From an uncultured Rubripirellula sp. (GTDB lineage Bacteria; Planctomycetota; Planctomycetia; Pirellulales; Pirellulaceae): a DNA stretch of 64,000 nt. Shown here in pieces: positions 18,667 to 25,708 of this stretch. The DNA lies in assembly GCA_938045805.1 (NCBI GenBank), contig CALIBL010000037.1, forward strand, positions 1 to 64,000, in the 5' to 3' direction. Position 1 is the stretch's first letter, and every line of letters begins with the position of its first letter. The translations under genes were made by a program, and so were the position numbers. A model generated the notes under the pieces. It was given only the letters and a program-made list of their open reading frames with translations. It was not told where the DNA came from and ran no database searches.

Positions 18667-20549
18667 AATGTGATGCGATGAAATATTGCGAGATGAACTG
18701 CGGTGCGTCGGTTTTAAAGCGGTGTGAGATGGTTCCTGATCGATCTTGGTTTCATCTGATATTTACCGCAACACTCGTGTTTTGCTGTGCCTTGAAGTCG
18801 GCTGACGCAACAAGTGATACATCGCCAGATGAGTCTCGTCCCAACGTGCTGGTGATTCTGACGGATGACCAAGGCTGGGGGGACCTGAGTGTTCACGGCA
18901 ACACAAATCTCTCGACCCCTCATCTTGATTCTCTCGCGAGAGAGGGTGCGACAATCCAGTCGTTCTACGTGTGTCAGGTGTGCGCTCCGACGAGAGCAGA
19001 GTTTTTGACGGGACGGTACTATCCACGCACGGGTGTCTCCGGGGTCAGTGTTGGCCAAGAGAGGTTGAACGCGGACGAGTTAACCGTGGCCGATTTATTT
19101 CTTGAGTCAGGCTATGTGACAGGTGCCTTTGGTAAATGGCACAACGGCACACAGGCTCCCTATCATCCCAATAACCGAGGCTTCGCGGAATTTTATGGGT
19201 TCACATCGGGCCACTGGGGGCATTACTTCAGCCCCCCGCTGGATCACAACGGGGAGATGGTTAGGGGCAAAGGTTTTGTGGTGGATGATTTCACCAATCA
19301 TGCGATCGATTTCATTCGGAAGCATCACGAGGAGCCATTCTTTTGTTATTTACCGCTTAACACTCCTCACTCTCCCATGATGGTATCCGATCGGTTTTAC
19401 CGGAAGTTTGAAAATGTCGATTTGGCGATGAGGCATCGAGATCCTGAAAGGGAGGATCTCGCGATGACGCGGGCCGCGCTGGCCATGGTTGAGAACATTG
19501 ACTGGAATGTGGGCCGTGTTTTGAGTTTGCTAGAGGAATTAGATCTTGAAGAGGAGACCATTGTTGTCTTCTTTTCAGACAATGGACCGAATTCTTATCG
19601 ATGGAATGGCGGGATGAAGGGACGCAAAGGAAGCATCGATGAAGGTGGAGTGCGGTCACCCTGCTTTGTGCGTTGGTCAGGGCATGTACCGGCCGGTCTT
19701 CATGTCGATCAAATTGCAGGTGCTGTAGACTTGATGCCAACACTTGTTGAGTTGACGGGTATCAAGTCGATGACGGAGCGACAACTTGACGGAGTAAGCC
19801 TTGCTCCGTGGTTGACCGGTCAGCGCGACGATGTTGATGATCGGATTTTGTTTTCGATTAAAAAGAATCAAGTCAGTGTGAGACAGGGAGACTTTCGTCT
19901 TGATGATCAAGGACGCTTATTTGATGTTCAACGAGATCCAGGTCAGATCAAAGATCTTTCTGGAAAGCGTCCAGATTTGACGCAAAAGCTAACTTCTTTG
20001 GCGGATCAACATCGAAAGGCAATGTCACTTGAGTTCGCAAAATATTCCGATCGCCCTTTCACGGTAGGATATTCACAGTCGACCCTTTTGCCCGCACGCG
20101 ACGGTGTCGCGCACGGTGCTATTTCGCGCAGTTCCAAAGCGCCGAACAATTCATTTTTTGAAAATTGGTCCGACTTGACCGGGGCGATCACTTGGAAGAT
20201 CGAGGTACCGCAGGAAGGAGACTTTGATGCAGTGCTTCGTTACACCTGTCGCCAAAGTGATGTGGGCGCGCGTATGAGGCTTGAGGTGGAGACAATTGAT
20301 GCCGAACTCGCAGACGACTCTATTTTGGATTTCTCGGTTCAAGAGTGGTTCGATCCACCGCTGTACGATAAATCAAAGGAGCGAGTGAAGGATTCGCACT
20401 ACTTTGTCAAAGATTTTAAACCGCTGCCAATCGGACGCATCTCTCTTCCCAAAGGGAGATCCATCGTTCGCCTGCGAGCCTTGGAGATGCGGGGAAGCGA
20501 ACTAATTGATGTTCACTCAATCCAATTTGTCCGACATAACACTCGATGA
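18663..20549 (+). CDS. Secreted arylsulfatase-like sulfatase with C-terminal beta domain
   Basis: This type I sulfatase has the metal-binding TDDQGWGD motif (residues 67-74) and the formylglycine box C107-A-P-T-R111. A conserved GKWHNG follows at about residue 158, and an SDNGPNSYRWNGGMKGRKG block lies in the middle. The first ATG (18663) overlaps the kdgK stop by 4 nt. Met23 (ATG 18729) starts a cleaner signal peptide (core WFHLIFTATLVFCCAL), so the true start may be there. The final 150 residues lie beyond the sulfatase fold, look beta-rich and may bind carbohydrate; I do not recognise the domain. Linkage to the KDG genes suggests a sulfated, uronate-containing polysaccharide as substrate, which is inference. 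Confidence 0.88.
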   Translation: MKCDAMKYCEMNCGASVLKRCEMVPDRSWFHLIFTATLVFCCALKSADATSDTSPDESRPNVLVILTDDQGWGDLSVHGNTNLSTPHLDSLAREGATIQSFYVCQVCAPTRAEFLTGRYYPRTGVSGVSVGQERLNADELTVADLFLESGYVTGAFGKWHNGTQAPYHPNNRGFAEFYGFTSGHWGHYFSPPLDHNGEMVRGKGFVVDDFTNHAIDFIRKHHEEPFFCYLPLNTPHSPMMVSDRFYRKFENVDLAMRHRDPEREDLAMTRAALAMVENIDWNVGRVLSLLEELDLEEETIVVFFSDNGPNSYRWNGGMKGRKGSIDEGGVRSPCFVRWSGHVPAGLHVDQIAGAVDLMPTLVELTGIKSMTERQLDGVSLAPWLTGQRDDVDDRILFSIKKNQVSVRQGDFRLDDQGRLFDVQRDPGQIKDLSGKRPDLTQKLTSLADQHRKAMSLEFAKYSDRPFTVGYSQSTLLPARDGVAHGAISRSSKAPNNSFFENWSDLTGAITWKIEVPQEGDFDAVLRYTCRQSDVGARMRLEVETIDAELADDSILDFSVQEWFDPPLYDKSKERVKDSHYFVKDFKPLPIGRISLPKGRSIVRLRALEMRGSELIDVHSIQFVRHNTR

Positions 20550-20565
20550 AAATCAGGCGACGGGT

Positions 20566-21171
20566 TTAAAACGCGAATCCACCGGTTGTCATCCAAAAGA
20601 CCAGCAGCATAAAAAGCCAGATGACATCCAAAAAGTGCCAGTACTGTGCTGCGAAATCAACGGGCCAATGTCGTTCGTGATCGTACTTTCCCCTTAGTGA
20701 ATGAACGGCAACAATCCCCAAAGCGATGATCCCGCCAGCAACATGCAGGGCGTGGAGGAACGCGAGAACGATCAGCATGCCTGCGACACCTTTCCCCGTT
20801 CCTTCTGCGAGTGCGGGGCCGTTAAGCATTCCGTACATGGCTCCGCACTGCATCCACACAAAACCGATCGCAGCAATGCCGCTAACCGATAATAACGTAC
20901 TCGTCATTCGATATCGATCGCGTCGAATGGTTCGTGACGCGGTGTGAACCATGACGCTAATCAGGATCAAGCAAACGGTGCTGATGACGAAAGCGTTTGG
21001 CAGCGGAGTAGCGGACTGTGCGTCACCTCGCCGTGCATAAGCGTAAATCCCGTAAAGAAGGATACTGGCCAAGAAAAAGATCAGTAGCGAACCGAGGAAA
21101 AGATAACCGCCCAAATGATGACGCACATCACTGGGTAGTCGTTGCCTCGTTTGTTTCTGAATCGAGATCAT
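20566..21171 (-). CDS. Cytochrome c oxidase subunit III-like membrane protein
   Basis: This 201-aa protein belongs to the heme-copper oxidase subunit III family and has about five membrane helices (around residues 23-45, 60-80, 93-113, 127-155 and 177-198). The signature AAQYWHFLDVIWLFMLLVFW at the C-terminus and the HALHVAGGIIALG helix are typical. Subunit III supports proton-pumping oxidases, but subunits I and II are not in this window. It therefore stands alone between a sulfatase (convergent, 16 bp away) and a divergent amidotransferase. It may serve an oxidase encoded elsewhere. Confidence 0.85.
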   Translation of the reverse strand: MISIQKQTRQRLPSDVRHHLGGYLFLGSLLIFFLASILLYGIYAYARRGDAQSATPLPNAFVISTVCLILISVMVHTASRTIRRDRYRMTSTLLSVSGIAAIGFVWMQCGAMYGMLNGPALAEGTGKGVAGMLIVLAFLHALHVAGGIIALGIVAVHSLRGKYDHERHWPVDFAAQYWHFLDVIWLFMLLVFWMTTGGFAF

Positions 21172-21429
21172 GTAAACGTTTTAGCGGGACAGGATGGCGA
21201 GAGATTCGTCCAAGTTAGTATCCAAAGAAGGCAAACAGGATTACCTCATTCATGTTTAATCCGAACACGTCAATTCCATGATGGTCGGACCGCATCCTTA
21301 GCTCATGTTATAACTCACCGCAGTTTTTAGCCTATCCATCGTGTCGTCGTTTTGATGGAGGGAAATAATGATGTCGAGAAATAGAAGCAGGCAGGGACTC
21401 AGGTTAATGAAGCTGAATCCCTGTCGCGA

Positions 21430-22176
21430 GTGAAGAGTATGTTGCACGCCACGATCATTCAACACACAGCCGTCGATGTCGCCGCATCCATCAGGCCGCT
21501 GCTGGAGCGTGCCAAGGTGGTGGTGGATGATGTGCGACTCGATCGCGGAGATCCGATCCCGGAGAAAATCCAAGGCGATATCCTGATGACCTTTGGTGCT
21601 CCCGTTTCTCTCGTTGGATCCGCTTCGGCAACGACAAGGGACCCCGGAGGCGGTTCTGCCGTGCCGGACTGGGTGGCTGCTGAGAGGTCATTGTTGCGAT
21701 GGGCGGTCGATCATGACAAAGCGATTTTGGGTATCTGCTTTGGCGCTCAGCTTCTGGCTTCAGCCTTGGGAGCGAAGGTTGATCGAAACACAGTTGCCGA
21801 GGCGGGATGGCATCCCGTCTTTCAAAGCAAGGATGCCCTTCGGGCTGAAGTCTTTGAAAGTTTGCCATCGAATCTCACGACATTTCATTGGCATCGGAAC
21901 ACCTTTCAAATACCGCATGACGCAACTCATTTGTACCGAAGCGATTCATGTGAGAATCAAGCATTTCAACTTGGTAGCCGAATCGTTGGTTTTCAATTTC
22001 ACTTCGAAGTGAATGAGCGATCAATTCGAAATTTTCTTTTAGCCTCATCTCTGCATCGCGAGACTTCAGTTGCGGTGCAGGATCGAGATGAGATCATGAA
22101 GCAGTCTGCTATGCATCTTGAGCATCAGCAGCGATGTCTATCCCGATTCATCGACGAATTCCTTGGCCGATGCTGA
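21430..22176 (+). CDS. Class I glutamine amidotransferase-like protein
   Basis: This 248-aa protein has the class I GATase fold found in GMP synthase-like amidotransferases. The nucleophile elbow is GICFGAQLLA with Cys103, and the His-Glu pair is in FQFHFEV (His191, Glu193), so the full triad is present. It has no synthetase domain and no obvious partner nearby, so the acceptor is unknown. Stand-alone members include gamma-glutamyl hydrolases and unassigned amidotransferases. The start could be ATG 21430 or ATG 21439. It is convergent with the next gene, with 15 bp between stops. Confidence 0.8.
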   Translation: MKSMLHATIIQHTAVDVAASIRPLLERAKVVVDDVRLDRGDPIPEKIQGDILMTFGAPVSLVGSASATTRDPGGGSAVPDWVAAERSLLRWAVDHDKAILGICFGAQLLASALGAKVDRNTVAEAGWHPVFQSKDALRAEVFESLPSNLTTFHWHRNTFQIPHDATHLYRSDSCENQAFQLGSRIVGFQFHFEVNERSIRNFLLASSLHRETSVAVQDRDEIMKQSAMHLEHQQRCLSRFIDEFLGRC

Positions 22177-22191
22177 ACGCTTGGGAGCGAC

Positions 22192-23298
22192 TTACTGTTC
22201 AAGTTCCTTTTGAAAATGGCGGACCATTTCATCTGCTGTTTTAGGATTCAGAAACGCCAGCATGTGTCCTTGCTTGGGTAGCACGATCAACTCACTTTTG
22301 ACTCCCACCGCAATTTGAGCCTGATGAAATCGTTGGCTCGACTTTAGTGGAACCATGATGTCTGACTCTCCATGGATGATGCATGTTGGTGGGTCACCCG
22401 CTGAGACATGTGCCAGAGGAGACGCTGCACGGTAGATATCCGGAGCGTTTTTGCGAGAGTCACCCAGAAAGAATGCCATGGAAGTGTTGTTTGGTGGTAG
22501 CAATTCAAAGTTACAAGGCGGTCCACCAATACAAATTGCTTGGATCTTTGGCAGCTCTTGCCAGCGAGGATCTTTTTCTGACCACTCACTTGCCTCGGTC
22601 TGGGTGCTGCGTGATTCGTTGGCCAAAGATGCCACTAAGGCGGTTAGATGCCCGCCGGCTGAGTAGCCAAACATCCCGACGCGATTCAGGTCGAGCTGAA
22701 ATCGTTCCTCTTGTTTTACTGTCCAAAGCATTGCTTGACGAACATCATCGACTTGTTTCGGAAATGGATGCTTTGGAGCGTGTCTGTAATTGATCGTAAT
22801 CGCGGCAAACCCCTTCTCTGCGAGTTGGTGGGCGTATCCCTTGAGATTCCATTTGTCACCGCTGACCCATCCACCACCGTGAACAAGGATGACAACAGGT
22901 AGACTTTTGTCGGACGGTTGAGGCGCTGGCAGGAAAACATCACAGCGTCCCGAACGACCTTCAGTATCTTGGTAGATCTCATCACGAAGCACTCGAACCG
23001 TACTGCCTGATTTCTGATTAACGTTGGTTTCCTTACTTGATGAATCGGCGTCCAGCTCTGAACTCGCATCCTGTTGTGTTTCGGGAGTAGGTTGGCTCAA
23101 CGAAATCGCTGTTTTGATCCTCTCTCGGAAGCTCTGTCGGCTGCGAAGCTGTCCCGACGCTTCCTCGATTAGGAGCGTTGTCGTTATCAGCGAGAGTATC
23201 GCTATCGATAAAAGCGTAAGGATGGTTCCCCCCATCCTGAGCGGTCTTCGGATTGCTGTGCGTTCAGCTTCCTTTGGGTGTGCTTCGTAACAATGCAT
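22192..23298 (-). CDS. Secreted or membrane-anchored alpha/beta-hydrolase (esterase)
   Basis: This 368-aa alpha/beta-hydrolase is of the hormone-sensitive lipase / BD-FAE type. The oxyanion motif is HGGGW at residues 140-144, the nucleophile elbow is GYSAGG with Ser213, and the likely catalytic histidine is in LPKQGHMLAFL near the C-terminus, with an acid in HGESDIM. An N-terminal hydrophobic stretch (about residues 25-44) indicates export or anchoring. Residues 50-100 are a low-complexity linker. A start at Met22 would give a more standard signal peptide. The substrate may be an acetylated or feruloylated polysaccharide, which is inference from family and genome style. Confidence 0.8.
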   Translation of the reverse strand: MHCYEAHPKEAERTAIRRPLRMGGTILTLLSIAILSLITTTLLIEEASGQLRSRQSFRERIKTAISLSQPTPETQQDASSELDADSSSKETNVNQKSGSTVRVLRDEIYQDTEGRSGRCDVFLPAPQPSDKSLPVVILVHGGGWVSGDKWNLKGYAHQLAEKGFAAITINYRHAPKHPFPKQVDDVRQAMLWTVKQEERFQLDLNRVGMFGYSAGGHLTALVASLANESRSTQTEASEWSEKDPRWQELPKIQAICIGGPPCNFELLPPNNTSMAFFLGDSRKNAPDIYRAASPLAHVSAGDPPTCIIHGESDIMVPLKSSQRFHQAQIAVGVKSELIVLPKQGHMLAFLNPKTADEMVRHFQKELEQ

Positions 23299-23418
23299 TT
23301 CAAGCCTTGCTTGGTTTTAAGCCTTGCATGAAGGCAGGGTTTTTGAGCAGTGGGGATATAACGGTCGTAAGTTTTGGGTCTATTTTACGCGGGAGCTGGG
23401 AGTAAACTCGCCTCAGCG

Positions 23419-23424
23419 TATAAT
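23419..23424 (+). promoter_or_regulatory. Possible -10 element upstream of ribBA
   Basis: A perfect TATAAT lies 45 bp before the ribBA start. The -35 position (about 23396-23401, CTGGGA) matches the consensus poorly. No FMN riboswitch conserved elements are recognisable in the 170-bp divergent gap. Confidence 0.35.
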
Positions 23425-23468
23425 ACCGCACTGACGAACTTCCCCTCCCTGTCCCATTCGAACCCATC

Positions 23469-24680
23469 ATGACTATTGAACTCAATTCGATTCCCGAAGC
23501 AGTGGAGGCGATCCGCAGAGGTGAGATTGTGATTGTGGTGGATGCGGAGGAGCGTGAGAACGAGGGAGATTACATCTGTGCTGCTGAAAAAGCGACACCA
23601 GCGATCGTCAATCAGATGCTCGCTGGTCGAGGCCAGCTCTGTGTGTCGATCCTTCCGGATGTTGCAAAGCGACTCGATTTGGTGCCGGTGGTAGTCTCGA
23701 ACGATGCTCCTCTCAAGACCGCTTTTTTGACCCCAGTCGATATTCGCTCAGCCAAGACTGGGATTACGGCCAAGGAGAGGAGCGAGACAATTCAAAGGCT
23801 GGCCGATCCGCAGTGTGTGGAGGAAGATTTTGTTCGCCCCGGGCATGTCTTTCCTCTGCTCGCAAAACAGGGCGGTGTTCTGAGACGGGCTGGGCACACC
23901 GAAGCCGCGGTGGATCTGGTACGCATGGCGGGTTTGAACCCGGCGGCAGCACTTTGCGAAATCTTGGATGAAACGGGTGAACGTGCGAGTCGGCATCAGT
24001 TGGCCGAGATTGCAAAGAGTCAGAATCTCAAGATGATTAGTATTGAGCAGCTGATTGCTCACCGGCGCGTCAGCGAGAAGTTAATTTCTCGTTCTGCGGA
24101 AGCAGGACTTCCGACGAAATACGGCAAGTTTGATATTGTGGTTTACGGTGTTCAATACGAGGCACAGGAGCCAATTGCTTTGGTGCAAGGCGACCTGTCC
24201 GCTCCTGGGCCGGCACCCTTGGTCCGCATGCATAGCAGTTGTTTCACCGGTGATTTGATCTCCTCACTGCGATGTGATTGCGGTGATCAGCTTAATATGG
24301 CATTGAAGATGATCAGTGATGAAGGGCGAGGTGCATTGATCTACCTACCTCAGGAGGGCCGTGGGATTGGTCTGGCTCAAAAGATTCGCGCCTACGCGTT
24401 GCAAGATGATGGGTTGGATACGGTTGAGGCGAATCATGCACTGGGCTTCAAAGCGGACATGAGAGATTACGGAATTGGTCTGCAGATCCTCAAGGATCTG
24501 GGGCTATCAGAGGTCAGGCTACTGACCAACAATCCGAAAAAAACCGAAGCGTTCAATCTGCGTGGATTTGATCTCAGTGTGGTTGATCAGGTTCCGATCG
24601 TGCCTCCCGTTAATGAGCACAATTCGAAGTACCTCGAGACCAAACGTCAAAAAATGGGCCACAAGTTACCCGAGATGTAG
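23469..24680 (+). CDS. ribBA: Bifunctional DHBP synthase / GTP cyclohydrolase II
   Basis: RibBA supplies both starting points of riboflavin synthesis: 3,4-dihydroxy-2-butanone 4-phosphate from ribulose 5-phosphate, and the pyrimidine precursor from GTP. The N-terminal half has the RibB acid loop DAEERENEGDY near residues 25-35 and the RPGHVFPLLA..GGVLRRAGHTEAAVDL segment. The C-terminal half has the RibA zinc site with Cys258, Cys269 and Cys271 (SSCFTGD...RCDCG), followed by QEGRGIGL and the NP.KT. substrate motif near the end. At 403 aa it has the usual fusion length. No other rib gene is adjacent. Confidence 0.96.
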   Translation: MTIELNSIPEAVEAIRRGEIVIVVDAEERENEGDYICAAEKATPAIVNQMLAGRGQLCVSILPDVAKRLDLVPVVVSNDAPLKTAFLTPVDIRSAKTGITAKERSETIQRLADPQCVEEDFVRPGHVFPLLAKQGGVLRRAGHTEAAVDLVRMAGLNPAAALCEILDETGERASRHQLAEIAKSQNLKMISIEQLIAHRRVSEKLISRSAEAGLPTKYGKFDIVVYGVQYEAQEPIALVQGDLSAPGPAPLVRMHSSCFTGDLISSLRCDCGDQLNMALKMISDEGRGALIYLPQEGRGIGLAQKIRAYALQDDGLDTVEANHALGFKADMRDYGIGLQILKDLGLSEVRLLTNNPKKTEAFNLRGFDLSVVDQVPIVPPVNEHNSKYLETKRQKMGHKLPEM

Positions 24681-24759
24681 TCGGGTCCCTGAGATAGAGG
24701 CCGGCCCCTGAGATATACGATGGCGATCGGCTGCCCAACGCGGCTGATTTGGTTAAGCT

Positions 24760-25695
24760 ATGTCGCAAGACGGCCGATGGTTGATCGCCGCAGCACAAAT
24801 GGCCCGCAGGATGAAGAAGCAACGATTGACTGAAATTAGCAGTAACCCGCGGTGGCCGAGCCGAGTTGCCGTGCTGGGTGTGGGCTTATTGGGAGGGAGC
24901 GTTGCGAAATCGCTACGCCGCGCCAATCCTGAGATTCACTTGGTTGCTTGGGCCCGAAGTGAGGCCAAGGCATCCGAGTTGGCTGAATCGGGAATTTTTG
25001 ACCGGGTGTGTGACTCGGTTGCACGTTCGGTAGCTGAGTGTGATGTCGTGGTGGTCGCGAGTCCCGTTAGTCACATTGCCGGATTGGTGCACGAGGCAGC
25101 AATTCACTCGCCTCCCGATTGTTTGATTACTGACGTCGGTAGTACCAAGCTGCGGATTGCTGAAGCGGTCGACGAGGATCCGGTAGCATGTGAACGCTTT
25201 GTCGCAGCTCACCCCATTGCCGGTTCTGAGAAGTCGGGCGTGGAGCATGCTCGGGAAGATTTATTTGATCAAAAAGTGGTTCTTCTGACCCCCGGCCGCC
25301 GCGTCACCACACCATGGGTGGAGCGAGCGACGCTTTTTTGGCGTCTGACGGGTGGAGTGATCCGAGAAATGACCCCGAAAGATCATGATACCCACTTGGC
25401 AGCTATCAGCCACGTGCCACACTTGGTGTCTTCTTTGGTTGCAAAAGTGGCTCCACGAGCGGCGCGCGGTCTAGCCGGAAGCGGCTGGAACGATATCACT
25501 CGAGTCGCTGCGGGTGATCCGAAGATGTGGACAGCGATCTGCCAAGAGAATCGAGCTGCAATTTCGCAAGAACTTCAGCGGGTTCATCTCGAATTGACTC
25601 GGCTCCAGCAGATCATTGATGAGGCTGACGATGCTCAGCTGCAGGCTTGGCTTGCAGAAGCACAAGACATGAAGAATAACCCTCCCTCGAGTTGA
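24760..25695 (+). CDS. tyrA: Prephenate dehydrogenase (TyrA family)
   Basis: This enzyme oxidatively decarboxylates prephenate (or dehydrogenates arogenate) in tyrosine synthesis. The NAD(P) fold begins with VAVLGVGLLGGSVAKSL. The substrate-site blocks ITDVGSTK, AAHPIAGSEKSGVEHA and AAISHVPHLVSS follow in TyrA order. It is 311 aa, without a chorismate mutase or ACT domain. The first 30 residues before the Rossmann strand are longer than usual, so Met14 (24799) or Met18 (24811) could be the true start; none of the three has a clear ribosome site. purL starts 13 bp after its stop, so the two are probably co-transcribed. Confidence 0.9.
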   Translation: MSQDGRWLIAAAQMARRMKKQRLTEISSNPRWPSRVAVLGVGLLGGSVAKSLRRANPEIHLVAWARSEAKASELAESGIFDRVCDSVARSVAECDVVVVASPVSHIAGLVHEAAIHSPPDCLITDVGSTKLRIAEAVDEDPVACERFVAAHPIAGSEKSGVEHAREDLFDQKVVLLTPGRRVTTPWVERATLFWRLTGGVIREMTPKDHDTHLAAISHVPHLVSSLVAKVAPRAARGLAGSGWNDITRVAAGDPKMWTAICQENRAAISQELQRVHLELTRLQQIIDEADDAQLQAWLAEAQDMKNNPPSS

Positions 25696-25708
25696 AGGCT
25701 TTGGTTCC

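Noticed and set aside
23299..23468. FMN riboswitch upstream of ribBA
   Set aside because: None of the conserved RFN-element segments can be recognised and the gap is short.
24690..24720. Short direct repeat (CCCTGAGATA twice) after ribBA
   Set aside because: Only 10 bases, with no symmetry or T-tract; probably chance.
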